From Lentimicrobiaceae bacterium (GTDB lineage Bacteria; Bacteroidota; Bacteroidia; Bacteroidales; WCHB1-69), in the NCBI GenBank assembly GCA_009787675.1, contig WQSU01000027.1, positions 4,011-14,419 on the forward strand: DNA of 10,409 bases, given 5' to 3'. Position 1 is the stretch's first letter. Every line of letters begins with the position of its first letter. The notes under the pieces were generated by a model. The model made no database searches. It was given only the letters and a program-made list of their open reading frames with translations, and had not been told where the DNA came from. Below are positions 1-7,301 of the stretch, piece after piece. Made by a program: the position numbers and the translations under genes.

Positions 1-1107
1 ACCCATACCGGGGTGACCGTCAGAAGAGAAATAGAGCAGGGAATCCCCTCTTACAGCAGGAAAGATCTCATTTCCGGAACTGTTAACCAACTCACCCAAG
101 TTTTCTACATTTCCAAATTTTCCGCCTTTAGAGGTACGGGTGGCTTTATACAGGTCAAAGCCGCCGAAGCCGCCTTTCATATCGGAAGAAAAATAGAGCG
201 CAAGTTCATCGAATGACAATGAAGGATGAACACAATTTACCGTCGAATCGGCGCAAAGTTGAACCAATTCCGGTTCAGAAAAAGATTGTCCTTTTTTGCT
301 CGAAACGTAGATGTAGCATGCTTTCAAAGATTTTTTATCCACAGGACATTTGGTAAGAAACAGTTCTGATCCTTTTCTATTTCCAGTGGCTTCCCCTTCG
401 TTCACTTCAGAGTTTAAAATTCCTTCATCGTCTAACAGTTCGGCGTTTGACCACTCGCCGATCCACTCATTGCTTTTTCCTTTGGGTCTGTCTATTCTAT
501 AAATATCGCTAAAAGCCTGTCCAGTCCATTGATCGATTCCTTTTCCAGTAGATCCTTCGCGATTGGAAGTAAAGATCACTTGGTTTTGTTTTTCGAGGTT
601 ACTCCAGCGGGGCGCCCATTCATCTTGTTTGGTGTTTATCTTTTTAAAGTTTTCCACTTCGTAGCCTGTGGGGTTCTCTAACCATCCTTTCGATTTTTGC
701 ACACCATCAATACGTGCTTCAATTCTAACATCTTTGGGTTCTTTTTCCTTATATTTCAGATAATAATTCAGCGCTTTTTCATATTCACCTTTCAAATGGT
801 AGATACTGCCTAAATGGAAGAAGAGGAGGGGTTCATCTTTTTGATAGTTTTTCTTTTCTAATCCAAGATATTGTTTCTCTGCTCTGTTCAAATCTCCCAT
901 AATTCGGTAGCATTCGGCAATTTGATAGCGTACCCGTTTTGATTCTATCGGGTTTTTTCCCAACTTTTTCATTCCTTTTTTATAGGCAGTAAGCGCTTTT
1001 TCGAACTGTTTTCCGGCAAAAGCATTATCTCCCGCCGCAATTTTTTTTTGACCTAACGCATTAAAACTAATGCAGATAGCTAATAGTAAAATAAAGAATC
1101 TATTCAT
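1..1107 (-). CDS. OmpA-type outer-membrane protein with TPR and PD40 repeats, N-terminal part (C-terminus off window)
   Basis: Open from an ATG at 1107 to the window edge, giving 369 residues without a stop. The N-terminus MNRFFILLLAICISFNALG-QKK is a signal peptide with probable cleavage after residue 19. Residues about 20-120 form tetratricopeptide repeats (GDNAFAGKQFEKALTAYKKG; a YQIAECYRIMGDLNRAEQKY helix pair; HLGSIYHLKGEYEKALNYY). From about residue 170 there are PD40/WD40-like beta-propeller blades: VIFTSNREG (177-185), LALYFSSDMKGGFGGFDLYK (302-321) and LLYFSSDGHPGMG at the edge. In Bacteroidota this order normally continues into a carboxypeptidase-regulatory-like domain and a C-terminal OmpA peptidoglycan-binding domain, as in PorE of the type IX secretion system. 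Those parts lie outside the window and are inferred. It probably acts in the periplasm or outer membrane. Whether it belongs to type IX secretion/gliding or is a general OmpA-family protein cannot be decided here. Confidence 0.85.
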   Translation of the reverse strand, partial: MNRFFILLLAICISFNALGQKKIAAGDNAFAGKQFEKALTAYKKGMKKLGKNPIESKRVRYQIAECYRIMGDLNRAEKQYLGLEKKNYQKDEPLLFFHLGSIYHLKGEYEKALNYYLKYKEKEPKDVRIEARIDGVQKSKGWLENPTGYEVENFKKINTKQDEWAPRWSNLEKQNQVIFTSNREGSTGKGIDQWTGQAFSDIYRIDRPKGKSNEWIGEWSNAELLDDEGILNSEVNEGEATGNRKGSELFLTKCPVDKKSLKACYIYVSSKKGQSFSEPELVQLCADSTVNCVHPSLSFDELALYFSSDMKGGFGGFDLYKATRTSKGGKFGNVENLGELVNSSGNEIFPAVRGDSLLYFSSDGHPGMG

Positions 1108-1407
1108 CTAATGATTATTTTTTTGGACAAGATGCAAATAAACATGATTTTTTTAAATGAAAGGGGGTGAGAGCAAACTAAACGCATTAAAATTTTAGCT
1201 TCAAGTAAAAAAGAGGCTGTTCTACTTATTAAACAGCCTCTTAAAATTATAAAAAAAATATCCTGCAGTGAAAATTCTTGCCATTTCTGCCGAAAATAGC
1301 GCAGAAACGATAAAAGCACGGAAAAACTCTTGTTTTCCGTTAATGCTTACAAAAAATATAATAGTTGTTTTTTATGCGAAAAACCTTGTTTTAGAGGTTG
1401 CAAAAAA
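1108..1407. other. Gene-free stretch between rpsT and the OmpA-type gene, with several hairpins
   Basis: No believable gene is seen; the open frames here are low-complexity and cross the terminator. Reading the minus strand downstream of rpsT there are four stem-loops in about 190 nt: a 5-bp stem (1382-1386 with 1395-1399) followed by T residues, which is a possible weak rpsT terminator; a 7-bp CGGAAAA/TTTTCCG stem (1319-1325 with 1333-1339); a 7-bp TTTCTGC/GCAGAAA stem (1284-1290 with 1301-1307); and the strong terminator at 1207-1242. The 99 bp after that terminator must hold the promoter of the OmpA-type gene. The only candidate -7 box is TTTATTTG (plus strand 1135-1142), one mismatch from TAnnTTTG. 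Confidence 0.5.
1207..1242 (-). terminator. Rho-independent terminator downstream of rpsT
   Basis: A perfect 11-bp inverted repeat, AAGAGGCTGTT (1211-1221) and AACAGCCTCTT (1232-1242), encloses a 10-nt loop. On the minus strand the stem runs straight into six T residues (1207-1212), as expected for intrinsic termination of transcripts coming from rpsT. On the plus strand no T tract follows, so it looks one-directional. It lies about 165 bp beyond the rpsT stop and separates rpsT from the OmpA-type gene. Confidence 0.7.
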
Positions 1408-1659
1408 CTATAAATTGTTAATTTTTATCGCCAAACCAGACTTTAAATTAGCGGCTTTGTTCTTATGGATAATTCCTCTTTTTACCAATTTGTCAATCAA
1501 AGAAGTTACTTTGGGAAGTTTCTCTGCCGCAGTGTTTTTCTCAGATGTTAATCTAATGTCTTTTAATGCATTACGCATTGTCCTTGCGAAGTAGCGATTC
1601 GCTAATCGTTTACTGTTATTGGCTCTAATTCTTTTCTTTGCCGATTTGTGATTTGCCAT
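1408..1659 (-). CDS. rpsT: 30S ribosomal protein bS20
   Basis: An 83-residue, strongly basic protein beginning MANHKSAKKRIRANNSKR, the hallmark N-terminus of bS20; full length is normal for the family (about 80-90 residues). The rest (ANRYFARTMRNALKDIR, then TAAEKLPKVTSLIDKLVKRG and HKNKAANLKSGL) matches the helical bundle that binds the 5' domain of 16S rRNA and acts early in 30S assembly. The start is the ATG at 1659. The 20 nt in front are almost pure A/T with no Shine-Dalgarno sequence, usual for this phylum. It is transcribed alone or with read-through from the thioesterase gene 148 bp upstream, and a perfect -7 box lies at 1707-1714. Identification is firm. Confidence 0.97.
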   Translation of the reverse strand: MANHKSAKKRIRANNSKRLANRYFARTMRNALKDIRLTSEKNTAAEKLPKVTSLIDKLVKRGIIHKNKAANLKSGLAIKINNL

Positions 1660-1706
1660 TTTTATTTAATATATTTAATAAAACCTATCCCGTTTTTTTG
1701 GGGGTG

Positions 1707-1714
1707 CAAAAATA
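1707..1714 (-). promoter_or_regulatory. Probable rpsT promoter, Bacteroidota -7 box
   Basis: On the minus strand the sequence is TATTTTTG, an exact match to the -7 consensus TAnnTTTG of the primary sigma factor of Bacteroidota. It ends 48 bp before the rpsT start codon. No good TTTG -33 element is seen at the usual distance (TTTC sits 15 bp upstream, at 1730-1733). The region is AT-rich, so a chance match is possible; the position between two genes supports the call. Confidence 0.55.
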
Positions 1715-1807
1715 ATATTTTTTTGATATGAAATACTGTCAGGATTATTTTGTTAAGAACAATGTGGGAGACAATATACTTTGCCTGAAGTCAACTGCAA
1801 TGCATTA

Positions 1808-2542
1808 TTATCCACTTACCAATACCTTACAAACTTCCCTTCCTTCTTCTCCGTAAAGCGTAGCATTAAAACTTTGCGGAGTGATTTCCTGCAGGGCAAT
1901 GCTATATTTTTCTTGTTGTTTTAATTGGCAAATATAATTGATAATAACCTCTTTTATAGTGTGTTGATTGTAGAAATCATATGGGAGTTGGTCTATCACC
2001 CAGCGAACATAACTTGCGTTATTTACATGCTGGTTCATATCCAAATCGGATACAACAACGTTATGAAAATGAGGATTTTTCGAGCAATCTACGCGGTTCA
2101 ATCTCCTTACGCGTCCTTCAAATGCCGCGCGGTCTTTGGGAAATTCCAAATGGGTATTCAGGTTTTCCATGCGAACAATTTTGTTGAGACGATAATCCAC
2201 CAGCATCCATTCGGAGATGGCGAGACAAAGCAACTCGCCTGTTTCGCTAAAAACTTCATAATCTCTGAGAAAAATGATTGATTCACGTTCTTTTGCCCAA
2301 GTTTCAATGCGGATTTTATCATTCCATTTCGGCAATTTGTGAATTTTCAACTGCAACTTTGCCAGCGCCCAGAACAAACCCTCTTCTTGCAATTCTTGCC
2401 ACCCTTTTTTTAAATAGCTCACATGGGACCATGCAGTTTCATGCATCATACTCAATAATTTATAAATGGTAATCCTGCAATTGTGATCTACATCATAACC
2501 GCAAATAAGAAATTCACGGGAGAAAACATGATTTTTATACAT
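1808..2542 (-). CDS. Acyl-ACP thioesterase (FatA/FatB-like, double hotdog)
   Basis: A 244-residue protein of the acyl-ACP thioesterase family (Pfam Acyl-ACP_TE, PF01643), which hydrolyses acyl-ACP to free fatty acid in the cytoplasm; the length fits bacterial members. The N-terminal hotdog domain covers about residues 1-125 (HETAWSH at 34-40 and WALAKLQLKI at 58-67 resemble family motifs). The second covers about 155-244 and carries the signature VSDLDMNQHVNNASYVRW (164-181). Asp168, Asn170 and His172 match the Asp/Asn/His set described for plant FatB. By ungapped eye alignment, the position of the plant catalytic Glu (34 residues after His) is Gln206 and that of the neighbouring Cys is Leu207, so the last catalytic residue seems changed or shifted. 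Chain-length preference cannot be read from sequence. It is divergent from rsgA across 84 bp. The start ATG at 2542 follows an AT-rich leader and a consensus -7 box. Confidence 0.9.
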   Translation of the reverse strand: MYKNHVFSREFLICGYDVDHNCRITIYKLLSMMHETAWSHVSYLKKGWQELQEEGLFWALAKLQLKIHKLPKWNDKIRIETWAKERESIIFLRDYEVFSETGELLCLAISEWMLVDYRLNKIVRMENLNTHLEFPKDRAAFEGRVRRLNRVDCSKNPHFHNVVVSDLDMNQHVNNASYVRWVIDQLPYDFYNQHTIKEVIINYICQLKQQEKYSIALQEITPQSFNATLYGEEGREVCKVLVSG

Positions 2543-2563
2543 TGATATTAATATTTAGGCGGG

Positions 2564-2571
2564 CAAAAATA
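2564..2571 (-). promoter_or_regulatory. Probable thioesterase promoter, -7 box
   Basis: The minus strand reads TATTTTTG, an exact TAnnTTTG match, ending 21 bp before the thioesterase ATG at 2542. Transcription would then start about 15 nt ahead of the codon, giving a short leader. No TTTG is seen 17-23 bp further upstream. It lies in the 84-bp divergent region shared with rsgA; no clear plus-strand box was found for rsgA. Confidence 0.5.
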
Positions 2572-2626
2572 AATAATCCGGTGTTTTATGCGTTATATGC
2601 ACTAAGAATGTGTAAAAAGGGAAAAA

Positions 2627-3562
2627 ATGAACGGCATCATCACAAAATCAACAGGACTTTGGTACGAAATTCGTACTGAAACAGGCGAATTTATTCCTTG
2701 CCGACTTCGGGGGAAATTTAGAATTGATGGCAACAAAAACACCAGCCCTGTTGTTGTAGGAGACCACGTTATTTTTGACTTAGAGAAAGACAACACAGGA
2801 TATATTACCAACATTAAAAAACGAAAAAACTATCTTGACAGAAAGTCAACCAAACTTTCTAAAATCAACCATTTAATTGCTGCTAATATTGATCAAGCGT
2901 TTTTGGTGATTACTTTAAAAGAACCGCGCACTTCTCTGGGCTTTATAGACCGGTTTTTAGTTGCGTGTGAGGGTTTTAGAATCCCTGTTTGCGTTGTCTT
3001 TAACAAAATGGATATCTACTCACAGAAAGAGATAGATAAAATAGATGAAATCTCTCAATTGTATCAATCTATTGGTTATGATGTTATTAAAACTTCTGTA
3101 GAGAAAAATGAGGGGTTGCAAATCATTAAAGAAATGATGCTCAACAAAGTTTCTTTATTCAGCGGGCACTCCGGCGTGGGAAAGTCTGCCATAATAAACG
3201 CCATTGACCCCAATTTGAACCTAAAAGTGGGGGAGATTTCCAAGTTTCACAGTAAAGGAAAACATACAACTACTTTTGCACAAATGTTTTCGCTATCTAA
3301 GGGTGGTTTTATCATTGATACTCCTGGCATAAAAGAGTTTGGTCTGATTCAATACAGCAAAGATGAGATACGGGATTATTTTCCTGAGATTCGCACCTAC
3401 AACAATTTGTGCCGTTTCAACAACTGCTGCCATATAAACGAACCGAATTGCGCTGTAAAAAAAGCAGTAGAAGAAGGCAAAATACCTTATTCCCGTTATT
3501 TAAACTACCTCGCCATATTGGAAGCAGATGATATGAAACTTGCGGACTGGCAACTACTGTAA
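2627..3562 (+). CDS. rsgA: Ribosome small-subunit-dependent GTPase A
   Basis: A 311-residue, circularly permuted GTPase (RsgA/YjeQ) that helps late 30S maturation by checking the decoding centre and releasing assembly factors. The start MNGIITKSTGLWYEI is the usual beginning of the N-terminal OB-fold (about 1-70). The G motifs come in the permuted order: G4 NKMD at 126-129, G1/P-loop GHSGVGKS at 180-187, G2 threonines at KHTTT 212-216, G3 DTPG at 231-234. The C-terminal zinc finger has Cys262, Cys267, His269 and Cys275 (CRFNNCCHINEPNC), followed by the helical tail with the typical SRYLNYL. All key residues are present and the length is normal. The ATG at 2627 is preceded by AAGGGAAAAA, a possible weak ribosome binding site. 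It is a single gene, divergent from the thioesterase, with 124 bp to the next gene on the same strand. Confidence 0.97.
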   Translation: MNGIITKSTGLWYEIRTETGEFIPCRLRGKFRIDGNKNTSPVVVGDHVIFDLEKDNTGYITNIKKRKNYLDRKSTKLSKINHLIAANIDQAFLVITLKEPRTSLGFIDRFLVACEGFRIPVCVVFNKMDIYSQKEIDKIDEISQLYQSIGYDVIKTSVEKNEGLQIIKEMMLNKVSLFSGHSGVGKSAIINAIDPNLNLKVGEISKFHSKGKHTTTFAQMFSLSKGGFIIDTPGIKEFGLIQYSKDEIRDYFPEIRTYNNLCRFNNCCHINEPNCAVKKAVEEGKIPYSRYLNYLAILEADDMKLADWQLL

Positions 3563-3686
3563 AGATAAAGTTTATGCATTGTGTGCAATACTCATTATCA
3601 GTTAGAAATTGTTGGATTGGGTTTTTTTTTTGACTTGTAATTTTTTTCACCTTTTTGCGACTAACTGCACATAATTGATATAAAAA

Positions 3687-5177
3687 ATGATTTTATTTAC
3701 ACTTTTAAGACATGATTGGTTAAAAACCTTCCGTGCAAGAGGATTTTATAAAAATTTAGCCGTCAATATTTTGTTGGGATTTGTAGTTCTGTACTTCATT
3801 GCCATTTTCTTTGCATTGGGCTTGTTCTTACAAGAGTTTCTAAAAGACACGGCTATTACGGATAAAACGCCTTTGCAAGTTTTTAACGGCATTACGCTCT
3901 ACATTCTTTTAGCAGGATTGGCGGTACGTTATATGATGCAACAATTGGCTACCATCAACATTCAGATTTATCAAATATTGCCGATAAAGCGCACTTCAAT
4001 AATTAATTATCTACTCTTTACACCACTGCTGAGTCCCATCAATTATATTCTGTTTTTTACAATCATCCCTTTTGCGGTTCGCTCTGTATCAGTAGATTAT
4101 AATGCACTCACCGCCTTTGGTTTTATTCTCAACTTTTTCTTTATTGTTTGTTTCAACTCTTTAATTACTTCTTTTATTAAACGGAAATTCGGCTCAAACT
4201 TTTGGGGTTTTTTCGCGGTGCTTGCGTTCTTCGGCATCATCATCGCTTTGGAATATTTTAAGATTTTTTCACTTTTTAATGTCTCAGGAGTTATTTTTGA
4301 TTATATTATTTTGAATCCCACGGGCTTAGCTATCCCTTTTATAGCTATTGTTTTGGCATATTTGTTAAATCGCTGGTTTTTTGCGCAAAAATATTATGCT
4401 GAAAGTTTTGGAAAAAAAGCGAAAACAGAAACCCATCAAAATCGCTCCAACCTTTCCTTTTTAAATCGTTTTGGGGTGATAGGAGAAATTATGGCTTTGG
4501 AAATGAGGTTAGTATGGAGGCATAAACGCACAAAGAATTTGCTGTATCTTCTCGTGCTGTTTTTACTTTATGGTTTAATATTTTACACGAATGCTGATTA
4601 TGCAAACAGATATGGATTTCTGTTTTTTTGTGCTATGATCATGACGGGAGCTGTTACATTGCTTTTCGGACAATGGTTAATAGGTTGGAACAGTTCACAT
4701 TTTGACTCCTTAATGACTATAAACTTTCCGATACGCTCCTATTTAATTGCCCATTTTTACCTGATGTTAGCCGGCAATATTTTGTGCTTTATATTGACTT
4801 TACCCTATTTTTTGTTCGGAACCCACATTGCCATGCTACACATTTCTGCTTTTCTCTTTAATTCGGGCGTCAATACGGTATTGTTGACCTTTTTTGCCAC
4901 CTATAATACCAAACGCATTGATTTAGCTGCAAAGTCAGCTTTGAATTATCAGGGAACCACTTATAAAAACTTCTTAATTGTTTTTCCAATAATGTTTTTC
5001 CCGATGATATTTGTAGGAATATTCTCACTGTTTTCAGCAATCAATACTGCATTAATCATCCTGTCGGTAATGGGAGTCATTGGGCTTTTGTTCCAGAAAC
5101 AATTGATTACCTTGTGTGTTAACCAATTTAATAGAAGAAAATATGCTTTGTGCGAAGGATTTCGCCAAACGGAATAA
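3687..5177 (+). CDS. DUF5687-type polytopic membrane protein, probable ABC exporter permease
   Basis: A 496-residue, very hydrophobic protein with about twelve membrane segments by eye (around residues 24-50, 69-86, 105-131, 141-163, 172-191, 212-233, 284-302, 309-332, 353-376, 383-405, 428-450, 453-475). A charged cytoplasmic-looking stretch at 240-283 (GKKAKTETHQNRS, then LEMRLVWRHKRTK) divides it in two; each half starts with a similar Leu-Arg-x-x-Trp amphipathic element (LLRHDWLKTFRARGF at 6-20, EMRLVWRHKRTKN at 272-284). I recognise the overall pattern as the Bacteroidota family DUF5687, whose members usually sit beside an ABC ATPase, as here with 29 bp between the genes. The inferred role is the transmembrane subunit of an ABC exporter with unknown substrate. 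It has no signal peptide and no catalytic motif. Start ATG at 3687 follows an AT-rich leader without Shine-Dalgarno. Confidence 0.82.
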   Translation: MILFTLLRHDWLKTFRARGFYKNLAVNILLGFVVLYFIAIFFALGLFLQEFLKDTAITDKTPLQVFNGITLYILLAGLAVRYMMQQLATINIQIYQILPIKRTSIINYLLFTPLLSPINYILFFTIIPFAVRSVSVDYNALTAFGFILNFFFIVCFNSLITSFIKRKFGSNFWGFFAVLAFFGIIIALEYFKIFSLFNVSGVIFDYIILNPTGLAIPFIAIVLAYLLNRWFFAQKYYAESFGKKAKTETHQNRSNLSFLNRFGVIGEIMALEMRLVWRHKRTKNLLYLLVLFLLYGLIFYTNADYANRYGFLFFCAMIMTGAVTLLFGQWLIGWNSSHFDSLMTINFPIRSYLIAHFYLMLAGNILCFILTLPYFLFGTHIAMLHISAFLFNSGVNTVLLTFFATYNTKRIDLAAKSALNYQGTTYKNFLIVFPIMFFPMIFVGIFSLFSAINTALIILSVMGVIGLLFQKQLITLCVNQFNRRKYALCEGFRQTE

Positions 5178-5206
5178 TTGAATAATAATTAATAAAAAAA
5201 TAGAAA

Positions 5207-5902
5207 ATGATTACTGTTAACCAACTTCAAAAAGTTTACAACGGAATAGGCGTGTTGAATATTCCCAACCTCACCATTCAAGACAGACAAAGTTTTGGTT
5301 TAGTGGGCAATAACGGTGCCGGAAAGACCACTTTTTTTCGGCTGATTCTTGATTTGGTAGAAACTTCTTATGGCGAAGTGCTATTAAATGGGCAACCTGT
5401 AGTGAGAAACGATGAATGGAAATCAAAAGTAGGCTCTTTTTTAGATGAAGGCTTTCTAATAGATTTTCTTACGGCAGAAGAATACTTTAATTTTGTAGCC
5501 AAATTGCACAATATTTCCAAAGATGATCTAAGCCTTTTCTTACATTCTATGGAAGATTTTTTTAATGGAGAAGTTTTGGGAACCAACAAGTTAATCCGCG
5601 ACTTTTCTAAAGGCAACCAAAAGAAAATCGGCATCGCAGCCGCTTTAATTGGCAATCCCAGCTATTTAATTTTGGATGAACCATTTACAGCACTTGATCC
5701 TTCTTCTCAAATTCGTTTAAAACGCTTTCTCAACGAATTACAATCTAAATTCAATATCACCATGTTGATTTCAAGCCATGATTTGAATCATATTACAGAA
5801 GTTTGCAACCGTATTGTGATATTGGAAAAAGGCAATATTGTGAAGGATCTTCAAACCAATGAGGATACCTTGGAGGAGTTGAATAGTTATTTTGCGGTAT
5901 AG
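5207..5902 (+). CDS. ABC transporter ATP-binding protein
   Basis: A 231-residue ABC ATPase of the short, single-domain exporter type. Walker A is GNNGAGKTT (34-42), the signature region is FSKGNQKK (133-140), Walker B is YLILDEP (153-159), the D-loop is ALD (162-164) and the switch histidine is His191 in SSHD. Two points differ from the textbook: the signature is FSKGN rather than LSGGQ, and the Q-loop region (VGSFLDEGFLIDFLTAEEYF, 76-95) has no Gln, with Asp80/Glu81 in its place. Both are, as far as I recall, common in this kind of ATPase, so it is probably active. It lies 29 bp after the DUF5687 gene and should energise that permease; no substrate-binding protein is nearby, which favours export. 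The 3' end overlaps the convergent nfeD gene by 16 bp, leaving no room for a dedicated terminator between them. Confidence 0.95.
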   Translation: MITVNQLQKVYNGIGVLNIPNLTIQDRQSFGLVGNNGAGKTTFFRLILDLVETSYGEVLLNGQPVVRNDEWKSKVGSFLDEGFLIDFLTAEEYFNFVAKLHNISKDDLSLFLHSMEDFFNGEVLGTNKLIRDFSKGNQKKIGIAAALIGNPSYLILDEPFTALDPSSQIRLKRFLNELQSKFNITMLISSHDLNHITEVCNRIVILEKGNIVKDLQTNEDTLEELNSYFAV

Positions 5903-7287
5903 AGTTTAGCTATCACCACCACCAACTGCGAATTTTCAAACCGCACCACCTTAATTTCGGTATCTTTTTCAATGACACCAAATTCGGAAACGGCATCGTA
6001 GATTTCATTATCAATTTCCACTTTTCCTGCGGGACGCAGAAAGGTAGTGGCGCGCCCGATTTTGCCAACTAAGTCATTCATGGTCAGGTCCTGCGAAATA
6101 AAGCCGGTTTCTTTGCTCATCTCGATTTTCAGGGCAATAGCGCCTAATCGGGTGTTTGTATTGATAATTCTCATTCCCAGCCAAATAGAGGATAGAAATC
6201 CGGCTGTGGAAAATCCTAATGCAATGGCAATCTTTTTGATAATAGTAGTGGGCGGCGCAAAAGTGAAATCGAATCCAAAATTCAGCGTCATGGAGAGTGC
6301 TAAAGCTGCAATAATCAGGATAATACCCGATATTCCCGCGACTCCGAAACCTGGAAAAGCAAATATCTCCAAAATGATGAGCCCAATGCCAACCACAAAG
6401 AGTATTATTTCCCAATGTTCAGCTAAACCATGCAAATAGTGGGGAGCAAAATAGAGTGCGGCAGCCACCAGCGCTGCAAGCGATGGAAAACCAATGCCCG
6501 GTGTTTGCAGTTCAAAGTATATTCCGCCCACGATGATCATGATTAATATGCCGCTCACCATAGGGTGAATCAGGAAAAGGATAATTTTTTCTATCCAACT
6601 GGTTTCTTGCTCCACGAAATAATAATCTTCCACGCCAGCTAATTCCATCACCTCCTCTTTCGAATGTGCTTCGCCTTCACAAAAGCCGAATTGAATAGCT
6701 TCTGTTGTGGTAAAAGTGAGCACTTTACCTTTTTCGCTCACGTCTTTCACCTCAATATCGGGGTCAACCATAGCTTGTGCCATATCGGGGTCTCTGCCGT
6801 TTGTGATGGCGGTGGCGCGCATCATAGAGCGCATGTAAGACTGATATTTATCCGGCATCACCTCCCCTGTTTGATTCACTACAGAGGCAGCGCCAATAGA
6901 GGCGCCCTGAGACATATAAATACTGTCGCAGGCAATAGATATGAGCGCACCTGCAGAGGCTGCGTTTTTATCAATAAACACAAACACAGGCATGGGAGCA
7001 TCTAATAACGCCGTGCGGATACTTTCGGCAGCTTCCAATTCGCCACCAAAAGTATTCAAATGCAAAAACAAGATGTCAGCTTGTTGTTTTTCAGCTTCTT
7101 TCACTGCCAATTCTGTTTTGCGTTGCGCCGGTTTAGCGATGGCTTCGTCTATGGTGAAACAATAAACTTTAGTTCCATTTTGTTGTGCCAACAAAATATC
7201 AGGTAGAAGACACAAGAAAAAAAATAAAAGATAAAAAAACAACTTTGCACCAAATTGTGCGTATTTTTCACCCCATTTCACATTCAT
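5887..7287 (-). CDS. NfeD-family membrane-bound serine protease (ClpP-like domain + NfeD/OB domain)
   Basis: A 466-residue long-form NfeD protein. Residues about 13-34 are a signal sequence or first membrane segment. Residues about 38-225 form a ClpP/SppA-like protease domain: LHLNTFGGELEAA (75-87) matches the oxyanion motif, Ser111 in NAASAGA (108-114) is the likely nucleophile and Lys147 in PDKYQSYMRS (145-154) the likely general base, a Ser-Lys dyad as in the Pyrococcus PH1510 protease. Five or so membrane helices follow (about 237-258, 266-283, 292-310, 314-333, 350-372). The C-terminal OB-fold NfeD domain covers about 405-462 (GKIGRATTFLRPAGKVEI). The family is linked to membrane protein quality control with stomatin-like partners; no stomatin/SPFH gene is in the window. 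It lies 14 bp after the secreted TPR gene, so the two are probably co-transcribed. The start ATG at 7287 is set by the hydrophobic leader. Confidence 0.93.
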   Translation of the reverse strand: MNVKWGEKYAQFGAKLFFYLLFFFLCLLPDILLAQQNGTKVYCFTIDEAIAKPAQRKTELAVKEAEKQQADILFLHLNTFGGELEAAESIRTALLDAPMPVFVFIDKNAASAGALISIACDSIYMSQGASIGAASVVNQTGEVMPDKYQSYMRSMMRATAITNGRDPDMAQAMVDPDIEVKDVSEKGKVLTFTTTEAIQFGFCEGEAHSKEEVMELAGVEDYYFVEQETSWIEKIILFLIHPMVSGILIMIIVGGIYFELQTPGIGFPSLAALVAAALYFAPHYLHGLAEHWEIILFVVGIGLIILEIFAFPGFGVAGISGIILIIAALALSMTLNFGFDFTFAPPTTIIKKIAIALGFSTAGFLSSIWLGMRIINTNTRLGAIALKIEMSKETGFISQDLTMNDLVGKIGRATTFLRPAGKVEIDNEIYDAVSEFGVIEKDTEIKVVRFENSQLVVVIAKLYTAK

Positions 7288-7301
7288 ATAATTCTTAATC
7301 T

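Noticed and set aside
1104..1319. Minus-strand open frame of 71 codons between rpsT and the OmpA-type gene
   Set aside because: It runs through the strong terminator and its product is a low-complexity, hydrophobic/basic string without any family feature.
1268..1594. Plus-strand open frame of 108 codons
   Set aside because: It is the antisense shadow of rpsT over most of its length; rpsT is certain.
1925..2281. Plus-strand open frames opposite the thioesterase
   Set aside because: Antisense shadows; the minus-strand frame carries the thioesterase signature motif.
3622..3631. Run of ten T after rsgA as a terminator
   Set aside because: No stem-forming sequence precedes it; it is only a homopolymer tract in an AT-rich spacer.
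6047..6439. Plus-strand and alternative minus-strand frames within nfeD
   Set aside because: The nfeD frame has a continuous domain structure across this stretch, so these are shadows.
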